The translations under genes and the position numbers were made by a program. From Fibrobacter sp. UBA1313 (GTDB lineage: Bacteria > Fibrobacterota > Fibrobacteria > Fibrobacterales > Fibrobacteraceae): a DNA stretch of 7,548 nt. Shown piece by piece: positions 1-6,870 of the stretch; the stretch's first letter is position 1; every line of letters starts with the position of its first letter. Location: positions 3,458 through 11,005 of the forward strand of contig DBTP01000113.1 in the NCBI GenBank assembly GCA_002307115.1, in the 5' to 3' direction. Below the pieces are notes generated by a model. The model was not told where the DNA came from. It ran no database searches and saw nothing but the letters and a program-made list of their open reading frames with translations.

Positions 1-948
1 TTATCTCGAACGGCGTGGCATGTTTTGGGTGTGGATCTTAATTTTTCAAGAATTCAGAAGCACATTGATAGTCCCCGTTGCCGATTTCGCAATGAGGATA
101 TTGCTAATGCCGCTGTTATTTTGGATGTTGCATCGCAGCCTCTCGTTGTGAATCTTGCTGCTATTTGCACTCCGAGTCGCTACATGAAAGAAGCTACTCT
201 AGTTATTGAAAGTAATTTCATGCACCCAGCAGCACTTGCCACGGCCTGTGAAAAATCAGGTGCTTGGCTCATTCAGTTTTCAACGTCTGAAGTCTATGGG
301 AAAACCTCTGCAGAAGCTCTTTTGTTAGAAGAGGATATTACCCCATTGACTCTCGGTTCTGTGCGTGCGTCTCGTTGGTCATACGCTTGCGCTAAACAAC
401 TTGCGGAACGTTGGATTGCCTCTCTCCCAGAACTTCACTGGACGGTGGTGCGACCTTTTAATTTCATTGGGCCTCAAATGGATTTTATGCCTGGGGTTGA
501 TGGGGACGGAATTCCTCGTGTTCTCGCTAATTTCTGTTCATCCCTTGTGCGTAATGAGTCTCTGGCACTTGTGAATGGAGGTGTTGCTCGCCGCTGTTTT
601 ACTTCGGTACATGATGCGGTCGATTTTCTTTTTGCTGTTTTTGCCAATGCGGCGATGGCGAATGGACAAGCGTTCAATGTGGGGAACCCTCACAACGAAA
701 AAACTATTGCGGAGCTTGCGCAAATGATGCGAGTAACGTATGCTCGTATTGCAGGCCTTGATCTTGCCACTGTCCCTCAACCTCACCTGGTGAGTGGCGT
801 GGACTATTACGGCGAAGGTTACGAAGATTCTCTGCGTCGTATTCCCTCTGTCGAAAAAGCCGAACTACTTTTAGGGTGGAACGCGAAAATTTCTTTGGAC
901 GATGCACTTCTTGAATCTTTAGAATGGTTTTGTAAGCATTATAAATAA
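1..948 (+). CDS. ArnA-dehydrogenase-like UDP-glucuronate decarboxylase (SDR family), 5' end cut by the window
   Basis: This is an NAD-dependent extended-SDR enzyme closest to the C-terminal domain of ArnA and its stand-alone relatives, which oxidise and decarboxylate UDP-glucuronate to UDP-4-keto-pentose or UDP-xylose in the cytoplasm. The frame is open from base 1, so the TTG at 25 is not the likely start; the visible beginning (LSRTAWHVLGVDLNF) aligns by eye to the second beta strand of the fold, and the GxxGxxG motif lies off the window. Numbering from that TTG codon, the catalytic set is present: TSE at 87-89, YxxxK at Y120/K124, RPFNFIGP at 143-150, RRCFT at 189-193, and YYGEGYED (261-268) followed by R272 in RRIPS. 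The Ser-Glu pair and late Arg match the decarboxylase residues of ArnA (S433, E434, R619). Whether an N-terminal formyltransferase is fused cannot be seen. It ends 12 bp before the glycosyltransferase gene. Family is near certain; the exact product (4-keto-pentose versus xylose) is open. Confidence 0.88.
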   Translation, partial: LSRTAWHVLGVDLNFSRIQKHIDSPRCRFRNEDIANAAVILDVASQPLVVNLAAICTPSRYMKEATLVIESNFMHPAALATACEKSGAWLIQFSTSEVYGKTSAEALLLEEDITPLTLGSVRASRWSYACAKQLAERWIASLPELHWTVVRPFNFIGPQMDFMPGVDGDGIPRVLANFCSSLVRNESLALVNGGVARRCFTSVHDAVDFLFAVFANAAMANGQAFNVGNPHNEKTIAELAQMMRVTYARIAGLDLATVPQPHLVSGVDYYGEGYEDSLRRIPSVEKAELLLGWNAKISLDDALLESLEWFCKHYK

Positions 949-960
949 GGTGGGGTTCTC

Positions 961-1689
961 ATGCGCGACATATTTATTTTTGTCCCCGCCTATAATGTTT
1001 CTCGCGAATTAGGGTCTCTCCTGGCGAGTATACCCAGCGAGGTCTTGCTTCGTTCCCTTTCGATATTGATTATTGATGATTGCTCCACAGATGATACTCT
1101 TCAGGTGGCCTCCCAGTTCGCGACGCATGAATTACGAGCTCCGATAAAAATTGAAAGCTTTGCTTCCAATAAAGGTTATGGCTCCGTTGTTCAATTTGGA
1201 TTATCTCGCGCTTTAGATTCTCAGGCTCGATTTGTGGTTTGTCTTCATGGAGACGGTCAATATCCGGCAAATAAAATTTCGAGCTTTATAATGCGCATGG
1301 AAATGGAAAATATTGATATTCTTCAAGGTTCCCGTCATGCGGAAGCGCGTGGCGCGATTCAAGGACACATGCCTCTTTATAAGATCTGGGGCGGTAAATT
1401 TTTAACATTCATAGAAAATTTTTGCTTTACAACTAAATTAACGGATCGTCATAGCGGTTTTTTGTGTTATTCCCATCGTTTTTTAGAACAAATTAATCTT
1501 TTTAAACTCAGCAGTTCGTTTGATATTGATATTGAATTGATTGCTATAGGGGAATCTCGTGGGATGACCATTAAAGAAGAACCCATTCCCACATGTTATG
1601 CGGGTGAGAAATCCAATCTGAATGTTTTGAGTTATGGCTTGCGCGTTTTGTGTGTGGCATGGAAACGAAAATGGGGACAATATGACTGA
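961..1689 (+). CDS. GT2 family glycosyltransferase, soluble, DPM1/ArnC-like catalytic domain only
   Basis: This 242-residue inverting GT-A glycosyltransferase should transfer a sugar from a nucleotide-sugar donor. Visible motifs in order are VPAYN (8-12), IIDDCSTDDT (37-46) for nucleotide binding, NKGYG (70-74), HGDGQYP (96-102) supplying the metal-binding Asp, GSR (123-125) and DRHSGF (162-167). These place it with the dolichyl/undecaprenyl-phosphate sugar transferase branch of GT2. Unlike ArnC or other lipid-linked enzymes with C-terminal membrane helices, it stops soon after YGLRVL (225-230) and has no obvious transmembrane segment, so it would act in the cytoplasm or at the inner leaflet. 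A strong ribosome binding site, AGGTGG at 948-953, overlaps the stop codon of the preceding gene and sits 7 bases before ATG. The next gene starts inside its last codons. Donor and acceptor are not determined; the adjacent UDP-sugar enzymes suggest a pentose donor. Confidence 0.9.
   Translation: MRDIFIFVPAYNVSRELGSLLASIPSEVLLRSLSILIIDDCSTDDTLQVASQFATHELRAPIKIESFASNKGYGSVVQFGLSRALDSQARFVVCLHGDGQYPANKISSFIMRMEMENIDILQGSRHAEARGAIQGHMPLYKIWGGKFLTFIENFCFTTKLTDRHSGFLCYSHRFLEQINLFKLSSSFDIDIELIAIGESRGMTIKEEPIPTCYAGEKSNLNVLSYGLRVLCVAWKRKWGQYD
1673..1677 (+). promoter_or_regulatory. Ribosome binding site that fixes the start of the SDR gene
   Basis: GGGGA lies inside the 3' end of the glycosyltransferase gene and ends 4 bases before the ATG at 1682. 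It supports 1682 over an upstream in-frame ATG at 1634, which would add 16 residues (with two Cys and a Trp) ahead of the compact MTDILITGGAG start typical of this family. Confidence 0.6.
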
Positions 1690-2563
1690 TATTCTTATCA
1701 CTGGAGGCGCGGGCGTTGTCGGTCGTTCCCTTTGCCGTGAATTTTTATCCCGTGGCAAAACGGTACGCATCTTGACCCTTCCCGGAGATCCATCGGTCTC
1801 CAGTTTACCTCCCGAAGTGGAGGTATTCTATGGGAATGTCACAGAAAAAGAATCTCTCGCTCCTGCTTTTATTGGTGTAAAAACAGTATGTCACCTAGCG
1901 GCTATTCTCCTTTCTTCTCATAGAGATGATTTTGCAAAAATCAATTTTGGTGGCACTTGCAACGTTCTTGCCGCGGCAAAAGAAGCTTCTGTAGAAAAAT
2001 TCGTTTATATCTCCAGCGTATCGGTGATTTATCCTGTGCTCACTGATTATGGCAAAAGCAAGTTCGATGGAGAAGTGAAAGTGAAAGAATCTGGTATCCC
2101 CTTCGTGATTCTTCGCCCTACTTTGGTTGTTGAAGAGACTGGTGGGATTGAATACATGCTGTTTCTGAAATACCTCAAGAAAACTCCCATTGTCTTTTTG
2201 CCTGGGGGAGGCAAGTGTTTAAAACGTCCTGTTAAAACGAAGGATTTAGTGCAGGGTATTGCCGAAGCAACGCTGAATCCTCTATCCAATCAGAAAACCT
2301 ATACGCTGGGCGGGTCCCGAATTTTGACGCTTTATCAAATGGCTCAAATTTCTTTAGCACGTTTTCGTATGAAAAAACAAATTGTCAATGTGCCGCTTTG
2401 GTTTTGCAGTATTTTGGCAACACTTAAACAAGTTTTTGTTCCTGGCTCTGTATCTGCAAAACAGGCTTTGGCTGGGTTTCGCTATGATGCCGCACCTGAT
2501 ATTCGTGAGGCCGAATGTGATTTAAATTATAAGCCGGACACTCCTTTTGGTGAAAGAGAATAG
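1682..2563 (+). CDS. NAD(P)-dependent epimerase/dehydratase (extended SDR)
   Basis: This 293-residue Rossmann-fold enzyme probably acts on a nucleotide sugar as epimerase, dehydratase or reductase. The cofactor motif GGAGVVG is at residues 8-14 immediately after the first beta strand, HLAA at 71-74 is the usual strand-4 motif, the catalytic Ser lies in ISSVSV (110-115), and YGKSK supplies Y123 and K127 of the YxxxK pair. RPTLVV (145-150) follows as in other extended SDRs. Length suits a complete single-domain enzyme. The gene overlaps the glycosyltransferase by 8 bp, so the two are very likely translationally coupled and share one mRNA with the decarboxylase upstream. A role reducing or epimerising the UDP-4-keto-pentose made by the first gene would fit the operon but is inference; this family is broad and also includes steroid-type and quinone-associated reductases. 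Confidence 0.85.
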   Translation: MTDILITGGAGVVGRSLCREFLSRGKTVRILTLPGDPSVSSLPPEVEVFYGNVTEKESLAPAFIGVKTVCHLAAILLSSHRDDFAKINFGGTCNVLAAAKEASVEKFVYISSVSVIYPVLTDYGKSKFDGEVKVKESGIPFVILRPTLVVEETGGIEYMLFLKYLKKTPIVFLPGGGKCLKRPVKTKDLVQGIAEATLNPLSNQKTYTLGGSRILTLYQMAQISLARFRMKKQIVNVPLWFCSILATLKQVFVPGSVSAKQALAGFRYDAAPDIREAECDLNYKPDTPFGERE

Positions 2564-2607
2564 AATTATGAAAAATCATGTGTTTTTAATCCTCAAAAAA
2601 TGAAATT

Positions 2608-2633
2608 GGTTTTAAAAAAGCCTTTTTATTTTT
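2608..2633 (+). terminator. Probable weak intrinsic terminator of the sugar operon
   Basis: GGTTTT (2608-2613) pairs with AAAAGCC bases 2617-2622 (six pairs, one of them G-U) around a three-base A loop. Two runs of five T follow (2623-2627 and 2629-2633). The stem is short and AT-rich, so it may be inefficient, but it is placed 45 bases after the SDR stop codon and before an independent lipoprotein gene. Confidence 0.45.
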
Positions 2634-2673
2634 GAAAATCATAGATTTATGAGAAAATTAGTGAGGTTCGCCC

Positions 2674-3831
2674 ATGCGTTTACGTTATTTGACTTTATCT
2701 CTGGCTTCGGCCTTAGTGCTTTCCCTTGCCGCCTGTAGTGACGGCAGTTCTTCTAAAGCAGGCGAGGAATCGGATTCCTCCTCTTCTACAGGGGGTAATT
2801 CTTCCAGCGGGATTGCTTCTTCCAGTAGCGTCTGTGAATCTTGTGTCACCGCGGATCATTTGCCAACGAACATGACGTTAGGAAAATTGTATGGCACGAA
2901 TCTCTGGCTATCTGCAGGTGCAAATGGATTGTATTCTCTCTGGTTCTTGGATTCTACAAGCTTAAATGCCTATGGGTATTCGGTGATCTATTCTGGTTTT
3001 GAAAATGGAAAGCTCACTTTTGATAATTCTAGCGGAAGATCTTATGATGTTTCCTCAACCATAGGAACGGCTATTAAGAATGGCATTGCTTCAGGGATTA
3101 CTCTTGCATTCTCTTATACCGAGGATTCTACGTTGCAAGTTTCTGTGAATGGTGCCAAGCCTCTGAATGTAGAGACTGCAAAATACCTAGCGGTGGATGG
3201 TTATCTTTCAAAGGCTATCACCATTGTGGATAAAAAGCTGAGTTGGGTTTCCGGGGATTCCTCTTCTACTTATTTCTTCTTTGATAAAGGTCGGTATGTG
3301 CGTACTGGTCACTCTAAAAGTGATTTCTGGGAAGCCGGCTATTATGATGTGCATCGCCAGAGCTTAATTATTCTCCCTGATTTGTATATGACTGATGGAT
3401 CAGTGAAAAGCATGGATCTTTTTGAAGCCGCAACAACAACGGCTGGCTACAATTTAAAGGAATCTGGTGTTACTCGTGTATATACGAAGTCTGATTTAAC
3501 CGTGGATTATGTGGATACTGATCTTCTGGTGAATACCTGGGTCGGCACGGAAAATGGTTATAATTGGACCTTTGTTCTGAAGGACGATGCTTCGTTCACC
3601 GCTATTGCTAAGGAAGGCCTCTCCTCAACGGTGGAAAGCCGCACTGGAACTTGGGGCGTATTTGGAGATCGTCTCGTATTCCAGACTGCTTCCTGCATGA
3701 ACACCAAAACGTGTTCTGCTCAAGTTTACGGCATTGTCTCTGATCTCACAGAAGACTCTTTCTCGTACTCTTCCACGGATACCACAGACTTTGCTTACCC
3801 TGAGTCCTGGACCGTGCCTGTTTACGAATAA
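2674..3831 (+). CDS. Secreted lipoprotein with Ser-rich linker and beta-rich repeated body, function unknown
   Basis: This is a 385-residue lipoprotein of unknown function. A short positive N-terminus (MRLR) and a hydrophobic stretch lead into the lipobox LAAC at 18-21, so Cys21 should be lipidated after signal peptidase II cleavage. Ser at +2, rather than Asp, argues for outer-membrane sorting. Residues 22-53 are a flexible Ser/Gly/Glu linker, followed by a CESC pair (54-57). The body is beta-rich with many aromatic and Thr/Ser residues. Two stretches resemble each other: 199-234 and 298-336, each with an aromatic-x-Phe strand, an Asp/Lys turn, then a G-Y/W-x-V-type strand, suggesting a duplicated lipocalin-like sheet; this is a by-eye comparison only. 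C341 and C347 could form a small disulfide loop. GAGG at 2663-2666, 7 bases before ATG, supports the start. Flanking genes give no functional clue. I see no catalytic motif or carbohydrate-binding signature. Confidence 0.88.
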   Translation: MRLRYLTLSLASALVLSLAACSDGSSSKAGEESDSSSSTGGNSSSGIASSSSVCESCVTADHLPTNMTLGKLYGTNLWLSAGANGLYSLWFLDSTSLNAYGYSVIYSGFENGKLTFDNSSGRSYDVSSTIGTAIKNGIASGITLAFSYTEDSTLQVSVNGAKPLNVETAKYLAVDGYLSKAITIVDKKLSWVSGDSSSTYFFFDKGRYVRTGHSKSDFWEAGYYDVHRQSLIILPDLYMTDGSVKSMDLFEAATTTAGYNLKESGVTRVYTKSDLTVDYVDTDLLVNTWVGTENGYNWTFVLKDDASFTAIAKEGLSSTVESRTGTWGVFGDRLVFQTASCMNTKTCSAQVYGIVSDLTEDSFSYSSTDTTDFAYPESWTVPVYE

Positions 3832-3839
3832 TCAAAGAA

Positions 3840-6311
3840 TTAAATAACGGTTTCTGGCCAAGGATGCTTCGGGTACCTCCCCCGAAGCTCTTTTCGTATA
3901 TCGGGGTAGGTATTTTGCCAGAATCCTGTAATATCCCACGTTTTTTGTACCGTGCGGTAATTGGGGGCAAGGATATCATAACGCACTTTGATTTTCCCCT
4001 CGGCAATGAAATGCTCACCTCGGAAAAGCATGAGGTCAGCGATACGGGCCGATAACTCCACAAGCCCATCCTCTTCGTAGAGATACTTGGCTTTGCGCCC
4101 ATTGGGGAGTGGAAAGGAATCCGGAAACGTCTTCTGTAGCCAAGGGAGCATGCTTTTTCCAAAGTAATCTTCTAGATGGGTGCGGAATCGCTCTGCACTT
4201 AAATCGCGGATTAAAAAGAAACCGCTCAGAAAATCATCCGTCACGAGATTTATGTCTTCCTCGTTCCATGGAGGCAGACCATAATCTGGGAAGTGAATTG
4301 CTGAAAGTTTCATTTTGCGAAGGAGAATCGTGTTTTCATCGCTCATCCATAAATGACTCAAGTCTTCTCGGGCATGGCGTTCCATCCATGTAGGGCCAGT
4401 AAGTGCTTTCAGTTTTTTAAGAATATTGGGGGGTGCTTCTTGCGGCTGAATTTCTTTTCGTGCGATTTCCAGGTCTCCATTTCTTCGAATTTCGAGACCA
4501 ATATAGCGTTCTTGACCGCTGCGCCACAACAGCTCATAAACCACCTCTTCGGAGATTCCTTCCAAGAATGATTCAGGAATGGGAAAAAAAAGACTCGCCT
4601 TGAGTTCTGATTTTTGACGAGAACCCGTGCGCAAAAGTTGAAAGGCAAGGATTGCCTTCGCATTCTCTGTTTGTTGAGGGGTGACGATTAAAGTAGTTTG
4701 CGAGTCCATTCGGTAGGTGTTCCCGCTCGCGATGGCAAGAGCCTTAGGAAACGCATCATAAAAGAGGCGGGTGGTAGCCTCTCTATTGTTCAACGCTTTT
4801 TTTGAGGCGACTTTGTGATGACGATAATCTTGAAGACGTTTAAAAACCAACTGAACATCGCGCGGTGTGTGGTTGACGTTTTCTAGAGAATCTTCTGCAA
4901 GACGTAAAATATTTTTGGGACCTTTATCGCGACTTAAAATTTCTCGCCCAGAATCAATCCACGCAATGGCAAAAAGAGTTAAATCTGAAAGAGACGGAGC
5001 GTGCAAAATCAAGTGGGCGAGTTCTACCGTATTTGTTGGAATTTCGAGAGCCGCAAGTCCTTCATTCGTTATTTCGCCCTTCTTTTCGGGCGTTCGCTCC
5101 AAAAATCCCAGATCACAAAGGCGATTCATAGCCATTTCAAAAGCATCACTAGGGGCTGTTGTCGGAAATACGAGATCGTGAGCATTCATCCCGCCGAGTT
5201 TCGCCAAGGCCCCGCGCTGTAGTAAAATTTCCGTTAAATCAGAGCGGAGTATTTCAGGAATGACTTCTTTTGGGAACAAGGGTTCTTCTCGTTCTCCCCA
5301 AAGTCGAATGCAAACTCCAGCCTGTGTACGGCCTGCGCGTCCTGTACGCTGTACGGCATTCTGCAAACTAATACGAGATAAACGAAGAGCACTCAAATTG
5401 TCTTTGACCTGGTATTCGGTGACGCGCTCCATACCACAATCGATAACGCCTGTGACTTGGGGTACTGTTAAAGAGGTCTCTGCAATATTCGTGGTAAAAA
5501 TCACTCGCGGGCGCTCTGTATCCTTAAAAATTAAATTTTGAATTGGTAAGTCTTGTCCGCCATACAAATCCAGAAGCTCCAATTTCCCGTATCCAAAAGC
5601 CTCTTCTACAGCGCGGTGTGCGCTCGTGATTTCCCCTTTACCTGGTAAGAAAACGAGAGTCGTTTTCCAAATATGGTTTCGCTCAAGAGTTCTTAAGGCG
5701 CGAATGATTTCTTTATCTTGAGGACTTCCTAGGGGGGCTTCTTGACGGATGATTTGCACAGGGAAATGGGGCGTCCCCACTTGGAGACACGGGATTTCCA
5801 AAAGATTTTCTAGGGTTTCTCGATTGAGTTCTGCGGAGAGTACGGCAATGCGCGGGGCTTTTGTTGGGGATTTTTTTTGACACGCTAAGAAATAGGAAAT
5901 GAGTAAATCCATTTCGGAACGTCTTTCGTGAAATTCATCAAAAATGATCCAATCCGCATGGCAATCCTCCCTCAGGACACTTTGTAAAAAGCTTCCGTAG
6001 GTTTGGAATAGAATGCGAGTCTTATCGGAATTTGCTGATTCAAAACGGAATCGGTAACCAATGAGGCCCCCCGAGGATTCGCCACAAAGAAAGGCCAAGT
6101 AATTCGCGAGACTTAAAGCCGCAAGGCGCTTTGGTTGTAGAACCACCACCTTTGCTGTATTATTTTTTTGTTGAGACAAAAGCCAAGGAATGAATGAAGA
6201 TTTTCCACTCCCCGTAGGAGCTGTAAGGAGTAAATTTCCACCCTTATCAATCGTGTCTTCAATAACTTTAGCACTCGCGTATAAAGGGAGCTTTTCAAAT
6301 GCATTGCTCAT
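3840..6311 (-). CDS. hrpB: ATP-dependent DExH-box helicase HrpB
   Basis: This 823-residue protein has the full length and layout of bacterial HrpB, a DEAH/RHA-type superfamily 2 helicase whose cellular role is poorly known and presumed to be in RNA metabolism. RecA1 holds motif I APTGSGKSS (31-39, K37 binds phosphate), motif Ia QPKRLAA (59-65) and motif II DEFH (125-128). Motif III reads SAE (159-161) instead of the common SAT. RecA2 holds motif IV-like LVFLPGKGEI (219-228), motif V TTNIAETSLT (273-282) and motif VI QRTGRAGR (321-328). A winged-helix/ratchet region follows, then the HrpB-specific C-terminal domain, ending with the hallmark FWQNTYPD and RGRYPKHPW segments (about 797-818). The gene lies 15 bp after the small membrane-protein gene and probably shares its mRNA. 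No good ribosome binding site precedes the ATG, which suggests coupling to upstream translation; a weak 5-bp hairpin (6322-6336) spans the upstream stop codon. It converges on the lipoprotein gene with only 8 bases between stops. Confidence 0.96.
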   Translation of the reverse strand: MSNAFEKLPLYASAKVIEDTIDKGGNLLLTAPTGSGKSSFIPWLLSQQKNNTAKVVVLQPKRLAALSLANYLAFLCGESSGGLIGYRFRFESANSDKTRILFQTYGSFLQSVLREDCHADWIIFDEFHERRSEMDLLISYFLACQKKSPTKAPRIAVLSAELNRETLENLLEIPCLQVGTPHFPVQIIRQEAPLGSPQDKEIIRALRTLERNHIWKTTLVFLPGKGEITSAHRAVEEAFGYGKLELLDLYGGQDLPIQNLIFKDTERPRVIFTTNIAETSLTVPQVTGVIDCGMERVTEYQVKDNLSALRLSRISLQNAVQRTGRAGRTQAGVCIRLWGEREEPLFPKEVIPEILRSDLTEILLQRGALAKLGGMNAHDLVFPTTAPSDAFEMAMNRLCDLGFLERTPEKKGEITNEGLAALEIPTNTVELAHLILHAPSLSDLTLFAIAWIDSGREILSRDKGPKNILRLAEDSLENVNHTPRDVQLVFKRLQDYRHHKVASKKALNNREATTRLFYDAFPKALAIASGNTYRMDSQTTLIVTPQQTENAKAILAFQLLRTGSRQKSELKASLFFPIPESFLEGISEEVVYELLWRSGQERYIGLEIRRNGDLEIARKEIQPQEAPPNILKKLKALTGPTWMERHAREDLSHLWMSDENTILLRKMKLSAIHFPDYGLPPWNEEDINLVTDDFLSGFFLIRDLSAERFRTHLEDYFGKSMLPWLQKTFPDSFPLPNGRKAKYLYEEDGLVELSARIADLMLFRGEHFIAEGKIKVRYDILAPNYRTVQKTWDITGFWQNTYPDIRKELRGRYPKHPWPETVI
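3866..3894 (+). terminator. Intrinsic terminator for the lipoprotein mRNA, inside the hrpB 3' coding end
   Basis: A perfect 8-bp inverted repeat, GCTTCGGG (3866-3873) and CCCGAAGC (3881-3888), encloses a 7-base loop and is followed by TCTTTT on the + strand. It begins 35 bases after the lipoprotein stop codon, the right distance for a rho-independent terminator. The same DNA codes for the conserved C-terminal segment of HrpB on the other strand. The reverse orientation lacks a U-tract, so it should work only for + strand transcripts. Confidence 0.65.
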
Positions 6312-6326
6312 ACGCGAATTAGAGAA

Positions 6327-6800
6327 TTAAGTTCTCGGGAAACGTAATTTTTCGCCCGTAGTAGCGTCTGCGTAAGGCCAATGGGTATTTTTACGACGGT
6401 CATTGGTGAGCAAATTTTCGAGACGACGACGCAAACCGGCTTCTGTTTTACAAAAGAAGTACACCACTTTATTTTCATCTGCGATCAAAAACATGGCTAC
6501 TTTGTATTTGCTTTTCACGGCGGCACGGAAAAGCCCTATGTTTTCTCTATTGGGAACCACTCGTTCTCCCACAACATCGCAGATCATATCGGCATCTTTG
6601 AGGAGTCCCTTGGATTTGGCTTTGATTCCTTCCACGTTCTGTTCGGTACTCTTGCGGATAGTTTCTAAGCGGAAGGCGCCTCCTCCTTCCTTGATGATCT
6701 TACGAACCGCACGGACAGCGGCTACAATAATTACAATCACTACAAGAGCGATAATGAAGGGCCATGCCTCAGAAAAGAAATGGCTGACGGAATTCAGCAT
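6327..6800 (-). CDS. Small single-span membrane protein of unknown function, upstream of hrpB
   Basis: I do not recognise this 157-residue protein. One hydrophobic helix at about residues 14-32 (PFIIALVVIVIIVAA) is followed by basic residues RAVRK, which by the positive-inside rule puts the C-terminal 120 residues in the cytoplasm. That part begins with a charged helical stretch (about 43-70) and continues into an alternating alpha/beta region with a strong strand pair around VAMFLIADENKVVYFF (101-116), then an Arg-rich helix (about 121-131) and a basic tail. No catalytic motif is evident. The start is backed by GAGG at 6806-6809, 5 bases before ATG on the minus strand. It is first in an apparent operon with hrpB and diverges from nrdR across 70 bp. 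Being a real gene is supported by the signal-anchor shape, the ribosome binding site and tight packing with neighbours. Confidence 0.8.
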   Translation of the reverse strand: MLNSVSHFFSEAWPFIIALVVIVIIVAAVRAVRKIIKEGGGAFRLETIRKSTEQNVEGIKAKSKGLLKDADMICDVVGERVVPNRENIGLFRAAVKSKYKVAMFLIADENKVVYFFCKTEAGLRRRLENLLTNDRRKNTHWPYADATTGEKLRFPRT

Positions 6801-6870
6801 AAAAACCTCAAAACGGATTTATTTCAGAGTATCTCGCGAATTAAGATAGAAAAAAATATATATTGCGGAC
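6801..6870. promoter_or_regulatory. Divergent promoter region between the membrane protein/hrpB operon and nrdR
   Basis: This 70-bp AT-rich gap must hold the 5' signals for the minus-strand operon and probably for nrdR. On the minus strand a GAGG ribosome binding site (6806-6809) is clear. For nrdR, TATATT at 6859-6864 looks like a -10 element but lies only 7 bases before the ATG, and no good Shine-Dalgarno precedes nrdR. I could not assign matching -35 boxes on either strand. Bases 6853-6868 partly resemble a NrdR box. Confidence 0.4.

Noticed and set aside
1634..1681. An upstream in-frame ATG that would extend the SDR protein by 16 residues.
   Set aside because: The extension contains residues unlike an SDR N-terminus, and the ATG at 1682 has its own GGGGA site and gives the standard position of the Rossmann glycine motif.
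2568..2603. A tiny frame of 11 codons plus stop (M-K-N-H-V...) that ends just before the 2608-2633 terminator, as a leader peptide would.
   Set aside because: It has no clear ribosome binding site and no run of a regulatory amino acid, and the downstream gene is not biosynthetic. In AT-rich spacer such frames arise by chance.
2634..2673. Possible promoter for the lipoprotein gene (TTGAAA at 2632-2637 or TAGATT at 2642-2647).
   Set aside because: No pair of -35 and -10 elements has proper spacing, and the only 16-17 bp pairing would put the start site on the ribosome binding site. A promoter is expected here but cannot be placed from sequence alone.
2799..2825. Direct repeat TTCTTCCAG, two copies 18 bp apart in the lipoprotein gene.
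   Set aside because: It lies in the Ser-rich linker and follows from repeated serine codons, so it is low-complexity coding sequence rather than a mobile or regulatory repeat.
3746..4162. A 138-codon minus-strand frame across the lipoprotein and hrpB 3' ends.
   Set aside because: It overlaps two well-supported genes in other frames, its translation is rich in Arg, Ser and Lys with no motif, and it has no recognisable start signals. It is a shadow frame.
6312..6847. The 9-mer TAATTCGCG on the minus strand, just upstream of hrpB (near 6313) and again in the divergent gap (near 6834).
   Set aside because: Around a hundred 9-base repeat pairs are expected by chance in a window of this size, and there is no further similarity around the two copies.
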